Below are positions 33,007-41,718 of a DNA stretch of 56,064 bases, piece by piece. Position 1 is the stretch's first letter; each line of letters begins with the position of its first letter. Made by a program: the position numbers and the translations under genes. The notes beneath the pieces were generated by a model. It saw only the letters and a program-made list of their open reading frames with translations. It searched no databases and was not told the DNA's origin. This stretch comes from an uncultured Clostridium sp. (GTDB lineage: Bacteria; Bacillota; Clostridia; Clostridiales; Clostridiaceae). The DNA is taken from assembly GCF_937920395.1 (NCBI RefSeq), contig NZ_CALEVF010000065.1, positions 1 to 56,064 on the forward strand. The letters run 5' to 3'.

Positions 33007-34968
33007 ATGAGTTTTGAAAATGAAGAAATTCAAACATATGATGTAACAGACTTAACTTCTCTAGAAAAGCTAGAGCCTGTAAGAATAAGACCAGGCATGT
33101 ACATAGGGTCTACAGGTAGCAAGGGCCTACATCATTGCATATGGGAGATATTAGATAACTCTATAGATGAGATAGCTAATGGCTATGGAGATAAAGCTAA
33201 AATAATATTAAATGAAGATAAAAGTGTTACTATTGTTGATAATGGTAGGGGTATTCCTACAGGAATACACCCTATAAAAAATATATCTGGTGTAGAAATG
33301 GTGTTTACAGAACTCCACACTGGAGGAAAATTTAATAATAAAAATTATAAGACTTCTGGTGGACTTCATGGTGTTGGAGCAGCGGTTGTAAATGCATTAT
33401 CGGAATGGTTGCTTGTTGAAATAAAACAAAAGGGAAAAATTTTCTCTCAAAGATTTGAATATTCATTTGATAAGGAGTTAAAAAGACTTATGCCAGGTAC
33501 ACCAGTAAGTAAGCTTGAGGTGATTGGCCAGTCAAAAGATACGGGTAGTAAAGTTACGTTTATGCCTGATGCGAGGGTATTTACAACCCTTGAATTTAAT
33601 TCGGATTTAATAGATGAAAGATTACAAGAATTGGCGTTTCAAAATAAAGGAATAAAATTAGTATTTATTGATAATAGAAAAGAAGGAAATGTTATAAAGG
33701 AATATCACTCAGAAAGAGGGTTATTAGATTTTATTGATTATTTAAATGAAAGTAAAACACTTCTACACAAGGAACCTATATTTTTTCAAGGTGAAAAAGA
33801 AATAAATGGGTTACAATTATATGGAGAAGTGTGTATGCAGTTTACTGATTCTACTACAGAGTATATTGCTAGCTATGTGAATAATATACCAACTACGGAG
33901 TCTGGAACTCATGAAACTGGTTTTAAAACTGGGATGACAAGAGCTTTTAAAGATGGCGCTAAAAAATTTAGTCTTTTGAAAGAGAAAGACAAGGATAAAG
34001 ATTTTGAAGGTGATGATTTAAGAGAAGGAATGACTGCAATAGTTAGAATTAAAATTAGTAATCCAATATTTGAAGGCCAAACAAAAAGTAAGCTAGGAAA
34101 TAATGAGGCTTATAGCATGATGAACGAGCTTTGTTATGTTAAAATTCTAGAATGGATAGAAGATAACAAAGAGATGGCTACTAACATAATAAACAATGCA
34201 GTTTCTGCCTCATCAAGAAGAGATAAAATAAAAAAGATTAATGATGCAGAAAGAAAAAAAATAGGTAAGGGTGCATCACCTCTTGCAGGTAAAATTGCAG
34301 TATGTACATTAAAAAATTCAGAGTTTACAGAATTTATAGTGGTTGAAGGAGATTCAGCTGGTGGAAGTGCTAAGCAAGCTCGTGATAGAAGATTCCAAAC
34401 TATAATGCCATCTAAGGGTAAAATTATGAATACAGAAAAACAAAAACTAGAAAATGTATTAGCTAGTGAAGAATTAAAAATATTTAATACTGCCATTGGA
34501 ACAGGGGTACTCGAAAATTATAGTGAAAAAGAATTAAAATATGGTAAAATAATTATTTTGAGTGATGCAGATGTTGATGGATACCACATTAGAACATTAT
34601 GGATGACTTTTATTTATAGATATATGAGGCCACTCATTGCGAATGGTCATCTTTATATGGGAATGCCACCGCTTTATAAGGTTTATAAGGCCAGTAAGAA
34701 TGGAGAAGTGGTTAAGTATGCATATAGTGATGAACAATTAGAAAAGACTAAAAAAGAAATTGGTAAAGGTGCACTTATTCAAAGATATAAAGGACTTGGA
34801 GAAATGAACCCGGATCAACTTTGGGACACTACACTAAATCCAATTACTAGGACACTACAACAAGTTACTATAGAAGATGCAGCAAAAGCTGAGAAAATGG
34901 TTTCTCTTCTAATGGGAGATGTGGTTGCACCAAGAAAAAGTTACATGTATAAATATGCTGAGTTTTAA
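33007..34968 (+). CDS. parE: type IIA topoisomerase subunit B (ParE/GyrB type)
   Basis: This is the ATPase subunit of a type IIA topoisomerase; 653 residues from the ATG at 33007, with GGAGG upstream, which excludes the in-frame ATG at 32980. GHKL motifs are ILDNSIDEIANGYGD near residue 45, DNGRGIPTG near 78 and GGLHGVGAAVVNALS near 117. The TOPRIM region has EGDSAGGSAKQARDRR near 450 and DADVDGYHIRTL near 520, and QRYKGLGEMNPDQLW near 595 is the C-terminal tail signature. It pairs with the subunit A gene downstream. Assignment as topoisomerase IV instead of gyrase rests on the length and separate location. Confidence 0.92.
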   Translation: MSFENEEIQTYDVTDLTSLEKLEPVRIRPGMYIGSTGSKGLHHCIWEILDNSIDEIANGYGDKAKIILNEDKSVTIVDNGRGIPTGIHPIKNISGVEMVFTELHTGGKFNNKNYKTSGGLHGVGAAVVNALSEWLLVEIKQKGKIFSQRFEYSFDKELKRLMPGTPVSKLEVIGQSKDTGSKVTFMPDARVFTTLEFNSDLIDERLQELAFQNKGIKLVFIDNRKEGNVIKEYHSERGLLDFIDYLNESKTLLHKEPIFFQGEKEINGLQLYGEVCMQFTDSTTEYIASYVNNIPTTESGTHETGFKTGMTRAFKDGAKKFSLLKEKDKDKDFEGDDLREGMTAIVRIKISNPIFEGQTKSKLGNNEAYSMMNELCYVKILEWIEDNKEMATNIINNAVSASSRRDKIKKINDAERKKIGKGASPLAGKIAVCTLKNSEFTEFIVVEGDSAGGSAKQARDRRFQTIMPSKGKIMNTEKQKLENVLASEELKIFNTAIGTGVLENYSEKELKYGKIIILSDADVDGYHIRTLWMTFIYRYMRPLIANGHLYMGMPPLYKVYKASKNGEVVKYAYSDEQLEKTKKEIGKGALIQRYKGLGEMNPDQLWDTTLNPITRTLQQVTIEDAAKAEKMVSLLMGDVVAPRKSYMYKYAEF

Positions 34969-35039
34969 TGACATTTCAGAAGGAGTTTTCGCAATATATA
35001 TAAATGCGTGAGCTCTAAATCTACTTCTGAAGTCATTAA
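34965..35039 (+). promoter_or_regulatory. long hairpin between the parE and parC genes
   Basis: TTAATGAC (34965-34972) and TTCAGAAG (34975-34982) pair with CTTCTGAA (35024-35031) and GTCATTAA (35032-35039), giving a 16-bp stem with a two-base bulge and a 41-nt loop. The left arm contains the parE stop codon. No T run follows, so it is not a typical terminator; it may stabilise or attenuate the mRNA. Confidence 0.5.
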
Positions 35040-35079
35040 TATCAGCGACCCAGGTGATGAGTTAGGAGGAATATATTAA

Positions 35080-37986
35080 ATGGCAAAAAAAATTGATATA
35101 CCAAAAGATAATAATATAATAATGACACCAATAGAAGAAGCAATGCCAGATAATTACCTCCCATATGCTGTTGAGGTTGCTAGGGAAAGAGCACTTCCAG
35201 ACGTGAGAGATGGTTTAAAGCCAGTACATAGAAGAATTCTTTATGGCGCATATATGTTAAAGGCGTTTCCAGATAAGCCTTATTATAAATCAGCGAGAAT
35301 TGTTGGAGATATTCTTGGTAAATATCATCCACATGGAGATAGCTCTGTTTATGGTGCGATGGTAATACTTGCCCAAGATTTCTCTACAAGGAAACCTTTG
35401 ATAGATGGTCATGGAAACTGGGGAAGTCAAGATGGAGATAACGCTGCTGCTATGCGTTATACAGAAGCAAGACTTTCTCCTATTGCACTTGAAATGATAA
35501 GGGATATTGATAAAGGCGTAGTGGAAATGGTGAATAACTACTCTGATACAGAGAAAGAACCATCAGTACTTCCATCAAGATATCCCAATTTGCTAGTTAA
35601 TGGAACATTTGGTATTGCAGTGGGAATAGCTACGAATATACCACCTCATAATTTAGGAGAGGTAATTGATGGATTACTCGCTTATGCTGATAATAATGAT
35701 ATTACAACAAAACAACTTATGAAGTATATAAAAGGACCAGATTTACCAACAGGTGGTATTCTCATTGGAAGAAATGCTATAGAATCTGCCTATGAGACCG
35801 GAGAGGGTAAAGTAACGTTACGTTCTAAAATGAAAATAGAAGTTTTAGAAAGTGGACGATTAGGAATAGTTATTACAGAGTTTCCATATAGAAAAAACAA
35901 GGCTAAATTACTTCAATCTATTTCGGATATGACAGCTGAGAAGAAACATTTTAAAGCACTAGAATCCATTGTAGATATTAGAGATGAATCCGATAGAACG
36001 GGACTTAGATCAGTTATTGAATTTAAGAAATCTACAAATCGAGATGTTGCGACAAAGGTACTTAATTACTTAATGAAGAAAACAGAACTTCAATGTAATG
36101 TACCCTTTAATATGGTGGCACTTGCTAATGGAAAACCTCAAACGATGAGTCTTAAAACTATTCTAAAATATTATTTAAATCACCAAAAGGATGTTGTGAC
36201 TAGAAGGACTCAAATGGAGCTAGAGGTTGCAAAAAAAAGATTTCACATTATAGAAGGTTTTATTAAGGCAATCGACGTAATGGATGAAATTATTTCGATA
36301 ATAAGAGCTTCAAAATCTAAGAAAGATGCTGGGGAAAATCTTATAGCCAAGTTTAATTTTACGCAACTTCAAGCTGAAGCGATACTAGAACTTATGTTAT
36401 ATAGGCTAACTGGACTCGAACTTAAAATATTTTTAAAGGAATATAAAAAGTTAGAAGGATTAATTAAGGGGTACAACAAAATACTTGGAAGCGAGAAAGA
36501 ACTTCTTAATGTAATAAGAACAGAAATTTTAGAAATTAAAGAAAAATATAATGACCCAAGAAGAACAGAAATTATTGAAGATGATAGTGAAGCAAAAATA
36601 GAAGTTGAGGATATAATGCTAGACGAAGATATTATGATAACATTATCAAACGATGGGTACATAAAGAGAGTTCCTATGAAATATTATAATAGGTCTAACG
36701 TCAATCCTAGCGATATTGAGTATAGAGAGGGAGATTTTAATACATCTTTAATTGGAACAAATACTAAAGAAACTTTGATGATTTTTACTGATATAGGTAA
36801 TATTTATCAATTAAGAGGAGATTTGGTTCCAGAATATAAGTGGAAGGAAAAGGGAGAAAGACTGGATACACTTATTCGTGGAATGGAGTTAGCAAAAGAA
36901 AAAATTGTTGCCACTTTTTTATTAGGAGATTTATCTGCTAGCAAACAATTTATGTTTTTTACAAGCAAAGGAAATATTAAAAAAACACTTTTAGACAAAT
37001 TTATTACAAGTTATTCTAAATTATCGGCTTTAAAACTAAAAGAAAATGATAAACTTATTGATATTAAACTAATTGAAAAAGAAAGGCAAGAAGCTTTTAT
37101 AAAGGTAATTACTAAAGAGGGCCTAGAATTTTCTGTAGAGGAACCTAAACTTAAGTCGGTTGAGCGAAATGTAATTGGAACTCAATTATTTAATCTAACA
37201 GCGGGCGATGAAGTTATGAAAATTGAATATACTAAGGATTATGATTATAAAGAATTTTATCTTAGTTTAAATGCAAAAGGAGTTATAAAAATATCAAGTA
37301 GAAGGACTAATACTTTATTAAGCACCTATACAAAATCAACATCTACACTACTAATATTTACGCAAAATGGATTAGTCCATAAATTACCTAGCTATATGGT
37401 TCAGAATATTAATAAAAAAAGTACATGCATAAATAATTTTCTTGATAATTATAATGCTAACGATAAAATAGCCCAGATTATTTCTGTTGATAATTTTAGT
37501 GAAGAAATAAGTCTGTATTTCTTTTCAAAGAAAGGATTTACAAAACGAACTAAACTTAAAGAATTAGAAGGAGATTTCTATTCGACTTTGGTATATAAAC
37601 TTAAAACAGAAGAAGATAAATTAATGTTTGTGAAAATTAATGATGATAAGGTTGATAAAGATGTAATAATTGTTACAAAAAAGGCAATGTGTATAAGATT
37701 TAATGTAAATACAATTAATTTTATGGGCAAGGGTGCATCAGGGGTAACTGGAATAAGCTTAAAAGATAATGATGAAGTTATTTTTGTGAATTTGATAGAT
37801 GAAAAAACTGCAGAAGGTTCAAATGACATAAATGACGATAATATAAGTTTGCTTATCAGTTCATTTGGTGGCGGAAATAAAGATATAAAACTCAATGATA
37901 TAAACGTTCAAAACAGAGCAGGTAGAGGTAAAAATTTAACTAGCTCTCTCCTAGACGATTATATAGAAAATGTTACTTTAAAATAG
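35080..37986 (+). CDS. parC: type IIA topoisomerase subunit A (ParC/GyrA type)
   Basis: The 968-residue protein is the cleavage subunit. [19 protein letters not shown] lies near residue 39 and [14 protein letters not shown] near 85, and the active-site tyrosine is Y127 in [32 protein letters not shown] near 172 follows. The C-terminal half is a beta-pinwheel with degenerate repeats but no clear GyrA box QRRGGKG, which supports topoisomerase IV over gyrase. It is longer than typical ParC (about 800). AGGAGG precedes the ATG, 111 bases after parE. Confidence 0.92.
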   Translation: MAKKIDIPKDNNIIMTPIEEAMPDNYLPYAVEVARERALPDVRDGLKPVHRRILYGAYMLKAFPDKPYYKSARIVGDILGKYHPHGDSSVYGAMVILAQDFSTRKPLIDGHGNWGSQDGDNAAAMRYTEARLSPIALEMIRDIDKGVVEMVNNYSDTEKEPSVLPSRYPNLLVNGTFGIAVGIATNIPPHNLGEVIDGLLAYADNNDITTKQLMKYIKGPDLPTGGILIGRNAIESAYETGEGKVTLRSKMKIEVLESGRLGIVITEFPYRKNKAKLLQSISDMTAEKKHFKALESIVDIRDESDRTGLRSVIEFKKSTNRDVATKVLNYLMKKTELQCNVPFNMVALANGKPQTMSLKTILKYYLNHQKDVVTRRTQMELEVAKKRFHIIEGFIKAIDVMDEIISIIRASKSKKDAGENLIAKFNFTQLQAEAILELMLYRLTGLELKIFLKEYKKLEGLIKGYNKILGSEKELLNVIRTEILEIKEKYNDPRRTEIIEDDSEAKIEVEDIMLDEDIMITLSNDGYIKRVPMKYYNRSNVNPSDIEYREGDFNTSLIGTNTKETLMIFTDIGNIYQLRGDLVPEYKWKEKGERLDTLIRGMELAKEKIVATFLLGDLSASKQFMFFTSKGNIKKTLLDKFITSYSKLSALKLKENDKLIDIKLIEKERQEAFIKVITKEGLEFSVEEPKLKSVERNVIGTQLFNLTAGDEVMKIEYTKDYDYKEFYLSLNAKGVIKISSRRTNTLLSTYTKSTSTLLIFTQNGLVHKLPSYMVQNINKKSTCINNFLDNYNANDKIAQIISVDNFSEEISLYFFSKKGFTKRTKLKELEGDFYSTLVYKLKTEEDKLMFVKINDDKVDKDVIIVTKKAMCIRFNVNTINFMGKGASGVTGISLKDNDEVIFVNLIDEKTAEGSNDINDDNISLLISSFGGGNKDIKLNDINVQNRAGRGKNLTSSLLDDYIENVTLK

Positions 37987-37995
37987 GAATATAAA

Positions 37996-38048
37996 AAAGA
38001 CACAGACTAAAAGTTAAATAAAACTTAATTTTAGAGTGTCTTTTTTTT
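37996..38048. terminator. bidirectional terminator between parC and the GtrA gene
   Basis: GACAC (37999-38003) and GTGTC (38036-38040) close a longer AT-rich stem (TAAAA...TTTTA) with A-rich and T-rich flanks, so it can work on both strands of this convergent pair. Confidence 0.75.
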
Positions 38049-38498
38049 ATTAAAAATAAAAAATTTGTTAATTAAGAATCCAAGTATACCTAAAAATATG
38101 CAACCTATTATCATGGATATATTAAGCCAAAGATGATTTAAGTGAGCTATACTTCTATGGTGATGCATAATGCGAATTAAGGGATTCCTACGGGTTAAAT
38201 GTACTAAAATAAAGCTATTTAAAATCATAGTAAAAAACAGAACAGAGGCATATTGGAAGTAAGCGTTTTTTGTATCGTTTTCTTTAAAAGTGAATTTTTT
38301 ATTTAAATTATATCCGCAGATTGAATAAATTGAAAATGCAATGAGGTTAAAAAGAAATAAAGCTTTTCCGTGAGTTATTCCAGTTGTATATGATAGAATG
38401 TTTAGTACAGCAATATCTATTATAGTGTTGGAACCACCGACTATACCATATTTAATAAATTGAGTTAGAGATTGAGCTTTTTTATGTTTATTGTTCAT
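38031..38498 (-). CDS. GtrA family membrane protein
   Basis: This 155-residue protein has four hydrophobic segments and the GtrA start FIKYGIVGGSNTIIDIAVLN at about residues 14-33. NLNKKFTFKEN near 64 and LINKFFIFNKKK at the end are the typical NxxxxF motifs after membrane segments 2 and 4. GtrA-like proteins are proposed to flip or position polyprenyl-linked sugars for wall or teichoic acid glycosylation. No glycosyltransferase partner lies nearby. It is the only - strand gene in the first 48 kb. Confidence 0.87.
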   Translation of the reverse strand: MNNKHKKAQSLTQFIKYGIVGGSNTIIDIAVLNILSYTTGITHGKALFLFNLIAFSIYSICGYNLNKKFTFKENDTKNAYFQYASVLFFTMILNSFILVHLTRRNPLIRIMHHHRSIAHLNHLWLNISMIIGCIFLGILGFLINKFFIFNKKKTL

Positions 38499-38658
38499 AT
38501 AGTATTTTTCTTAAATAAAATGTGTTTAAGAAATTAGTCACCACCTTTAAGAAAGATATTAAAAAAAATTTGTAATATTAGTAAATCTCATATTAGTGTA
38601 CAACAAAACAAAATAAAATAAAACAAAAATATTTCAAAAAACAAACGAAGGTGATTAT

Positions 38659-39915
38659 ATGGAAAAGGTAAAGTTAACAAATGGTATAAAATTATTATAT
38701 AAAAAAGCTGAAAATAATTTGTCTTCTTTTACTATAGGGTTCAATGCAGGAGCAAATAGAGAGGGAAAAAAGCAGTTAGGGGTTGCTCATGTTTTAGAAC
38801 ATATGCTTTTTAAGGGTACAACTTTGCGCTCTGAATATGAAATAAACAAATTATGTGATGAAACTTTTGGATTTTGTAATGCAATGACTAATTACCCATA
38901 CGTAGTATATTATGGTACAACCTTAGATGAAGATTTTGAAAAAGGATTCGAAATTTATTCGGATATTCTTTTAAATCCTTCTTTTAAAAATGATGGATTC
39001 TACGAGGAAATAGAAGTAATTTGCGCTGAACTAAAAGAATGGAAGGATGATTCCAATCAATTTTGCGAAGATTCTATGTTTTCTAATGGATTTAAAAATA
39101 GAAGGATTAAAGATTTAATTATAGGTAATGAGGAGAGTGTGCGTCGTATTACAATTAATCAAATTAAGAGTTTTTATGAAAAGTATTACACAACTGATAA
39201 TTGCGTAATAAGCGTTGTATCTTCTTTGAGTCTTAAAGAAATTTTGAAAATAGTGGAGAAATATATTGGCAATATGAAGACTAAATTAGTCCTTGAAAAC
39301 GGTGCGTCAGAAGAAAATTTGGAGAACTTATACGAAAATAATAAACCTGGTGTCTATTACGAATATAGAGATGATCTACAAGGGGCTAAAATACAATATT
39401 GTTTCACAATACACAATTTGAATAGGAGAGAAGTTAGTGCATTAAAACTATTTAACTTAGTTTTTGGAGACGGTACAAGTAGTATTTTGTTTGATGAAGT
39501 AAGGACCAAGCGAGGACTTGTTTATGATATAAGTAGTAAGATTAAAAATGAAACAGGAATAAAGCTTTTTACTATATCACTTGGAACTGCAAATGAGAAT
39601 GTAGAAAAGACTATAGAAATTATTAATTTTGAAATAGAAAAAGTGAAAGAACGTAGAAACTTTTTTGATGAGAAGTGTATATTAAAATTATGTAAAAGTT
39701 ATAAACTAAGAAGAATGGTAGCCCTTGAGAAATCTATTCAAACTAGTGTAAGCTTAAATACGTATGAAATTATGTATAATGATGGGTTTGAGTTATTTAC
39801 GGAATTTGATGGAATGGAAAACATTACGGAGCTCGAGATAATGGATGTAGTAAATAAGGTTTTAGTTAATGCTACAGTGCAGGTTCTGATGCCAAAAGTG
39901 GAAAGTAGGAGATAA
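38659..39915 (+). CDS. M16 family zinc peptidase
   Basis: This 418-residue protein is an inverzincin: the zinc-binding HxxEH is seen as H43-V-L-E46-H47 in VAHVLEHMLFKGTT, with the distal glutamate in ICAELKEWKDD near residue 121. The C-terminal M16 domain includes FGDGTSSILFDEVRTKRGLV near 275 (R and Y residues at the cleft: seen as SILFDEVRTKRGLVYD). Size and form fit the single-chain bacterial type (about 410-430). It ends two bases before the recJ-type fragment, so it originally headed an M16-recJ operon. Confidence 0.9.
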   Translation: MEKVKLTNGIKLLYKKAENNLSSFTIGFNAGANREGKKQLGVAHVLEHMLFKGTTLRSEYEINKLCDETFGFCNAMTNYPYVVYYGTTLDEDFEKGFEIYSDILLNPSFKNDGFYEEIEVICAELKEWKDDSNQFCEDSMFSNGFKNRRIKDLIIGNEESVRRITINQIKSFYEKYYTTDNCVISVVSSLSLKEILKIVEKYIGNMKTKLVLENGASEENLENLYENNKPGVYYEYRDDLQGAKIQYCFTIHNLNRREVSALKLFNLVFGDGTSSILFDEVRTKRGLVYDISSKIKNETGIKLFTISLGTANENVEKTIEIINFEIEKVKERRNFFDEKCILKLCKSYKLRRMVALEKSIQTSVSLNTYEIMYNDGFELFTEFDGMENITELEIMDVVNKVLVNATVQVLMPKVESRR

Positions 39916-40163
39916 GTATGAAGAAAAAGTGGTTACTAAGAAATACAACTAAAGATATTAATTCACTCGCAAACAAATCAGGTGTAAGCCCAGTTGTAGC
40001 TAAGATTTTAATTAATAGAGGATTTGATAATGCCATAGATATAAAAAAATTTATGAGAGCAAGTATAGATGATTTGTATGATCCTTTTTTAATGAAAGAT
40101 ATGGAAAAAGCTGTAGATATAATAAAACTCGCAATAGAAAATAAAGAAAAAATTGTTGTTTAT

Positions 40164-40178
40164 GGGGATTATGACATA
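40164..40178 (+). other. left attachment site (attL) of the recombinase element
   Basis: GGGGATTATGACATA matches GGGGATTACGATGTA at 46678-46692 in 12 of 15 positions. The six-base core is GACATA here. Its position is exactly where the reading frame of the native recJ-type gene leaves the family alignment. Confidence 0.65.
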
Positions 40179-40196
40179 TGGTTACTTGTATTTATG

Positions 40197-40239
40197 AACA
40201 CTTTTTATAACATTCCTTTAATAGGGAGTGTTATTTTTT
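40197..40239 (+). terminator. terminator-like hairpin at the left end of the element
   Basis: AACACT (40197-40202) can pair with AGTGTT (40227-40232), with an inner ACATTCCT/AGGGAGTGT alternative, followed by ATTTTTTATT. It would stop transcription coming from the M16-recJ operon before it enters the recombinase genes. Confidence 0.6.
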
Positions 40240-40358
40240 ATTGATTTTGAAACATATAGTTACTTGAAGTATTGTATAATACAGTATTTAGTGTTATATT
40301 TATTAATAAGATAAATAATGGTATTAAATTACAAAAAATTTAAAAGGAGGTAGTTGAA

Positions 40359-41717
40359 ATGTATTTGATACAAGAACAAAATATAGATGGAAGTACAGTT
40401 TATAGTAAAAAATACATAAGTCTAAAAGAAAAAAACAATTATGAAATTGAAATAAACGTTAGAAGTGTCACAATAAATAAGCATGGATTTGATAATATAT
40501 TAATTTACGATTCGGATATGAATGTGATTAGAAATGCTTATAAATATCTGAATATAGAATTTAAAAATAAATCGATAAATACAAGGAATAAGGTTGCATC
40601 AGCACTTAAATTATTATATTCATTTATGAAAATCTTTAATATTAATTCAGAAGATTTAAAAAAGGAGGATCTAATAAAATTAAAAGAATTTCTTTATGGA
40701 GATGGTAAAAGAGGGGAACAATTTGAATTTAGTTATATGACAATTAGGAGCAGTGATACAATAAATCAATATTTTTCAGTTTACAGAACATACCTTACAT
40801 TTCTTGGGTTCAGTAATAAAGCATTAAATGCTAAGACAGTAGTTCATGTTGAGAAAGATAGTGATGGGTTACTTGGACACACCAGGGAAAAAGCGTATGA
40901 AAAATATACAATAAGTGAATTATCAACACAAAATACGCGAACCGTTCCAATGTATATAAGACCAAATGAATTTCAATTAATTCTTTCTATTATTCGCAAG
41001 GAATATTCTTTAAGAGCGGAAATAATGGTTAGATTAATGTTCGAGAATGGTTTAAGGTTAGGTGAAGTATTAGGATTAACGTTGGAGGATATCGGAAAAT
41101 CTAAAATTATTATTAGGAACCGACTTTCAGATAAATGCGATCAACACGCAAAGACATGCATTAAACCTAAATGCACATTAACATATGAAAGTGGGGCTTA
41201 TAATACATTTAACGTTGGGTATCAAATTATTAAGCCAACTTATGAACTTTTAGATAAAATTGAACAATATATTGATATTATCCATGGAAATATGAGCGAA
41301 ACAAATAGATCGAATTATACAGGCTTTGCGAAGGCAGATAAAGTGTCAGATGGAAGTATGTTAGAAGGAGATAATTATTATTTGTTTCTGAACAAAAACG
41401 GAGGTAGTTTACATAAAGGTGGTTGGAATAAAGAATTAAGAGTTATTTATAATAAAGCGGGGTGTACTGTTGATAAAAATGTTAAAAAACATAATTTATC
41501 GCACCGCTTGCGCCATGGCTTTGCAGTCAGAAGAATAAAGGAGGATGGAGTAGGAGTATTGGAATTAGCTAATGATTTAAGACATAAAGGCATAGCTAGT
41601 GTAATGTGCTATTGGAGGCCAACTGAAGAGGATGTCTATGAAGCAAATACGTTAGGGGCAGAAAAAATGATAGCTGATAATCCTAATTTAAAAAATACTA
41701 ATGGAAGGACGATATGA
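40359..41717 (+). CDS. tnpA: tyrosine recombinase 1 (TnpA-like)
   Basis: This 452-residue protein is a tyrosine recombinase. An N-terminal SAM-like core-binding region spans about residues 55-165. The catalytic domain has the first arginine in LMFENGLRLGEVLGL near 232, the HxxR box in LSHRLRHGFAVRR near 385, and the H/W and tyrosine in LRHKGIASVMCYWRP near 410-424. A CDQHAKTCIKPKC cysteine/histidine insert near 262 may bind metal. AAGGAGG precedes the ATG. It is the first gene of a four-gene operon and overlaps the reading space of the next. Integration and excision activity is inferred from family. Confidence 0.87.
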   Translation: MYLIQEQNIDGSTVYSKKYISLKEKNNYEIEINVRSVTINKHGFDNILIYDSDMNVIRNAYKYLNIEFKNKSINTRNKVASALKLLYSFMKIFNINSEDLKKEDLIKLKEFLYGDGKRGEQFEFSYMTIRSSDTINQYFSVYRTYLTFLGFSNKALNAKTVVHVEKDSDGLLGHTREKAYEKYTISELSTQNTRTVPMYIRPNEFQLILSIIRKEYSLRAEIMVRLMFENGLRLGEVLGLTLEDIGKSKIIIRNRLSDKCDQHAKTCIKPKCTLTYESGAYNTFNVGYQIIKPTYELLDKIEQYIDIIHGNMSETNRSNYTGFAKADKVSDGSMLEGDNYYLFLNKNGGSLHKGGWNKELRVIYNKAGCTVDKNVKKHNLSHRLRHGFAVRRIKEDGVGVLELANDLRHKGIASVMCYWRPTEEDVYEANTLGAEKMIADNPNLKNTNGRTI

Positions 41718-41718
41718 C

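Larger units (their letters stand above)
39918..40244 (+). pseudogene. recJ: 5' fragment of the interrupted native recJ-type gene
   Basis: The first 86 residues match the N-terminus of RecJ-type single-strand exonucleases up to the first DHH metal motif, ending VVYGDYD. The next residues (IWLLVFMNTF...) are out of family and a stop follows at 40242-40244. The true protein should continue VDG and run to about 580 residues. AGGAG precedes the ATG. The gene is cut by insertion of the recombinase element at 40179. A by-eye alignment gives 32 identities in about 85 positions with the complete recJ-type protein at 46435. Confidence 0.88.

Noticed and set aside
39918..40244. A functional short RecJ-like protein
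   Set aside because: It stops right after the first half of motif I and the tail is out of family; it is the broken end of an interrupted gene.
41701..41718. Upstream ATG for recombinase 2
   Set aside because: It lies inside the end of recombinase 1 and the AGG-rich site fits the ATG at 41719 better.
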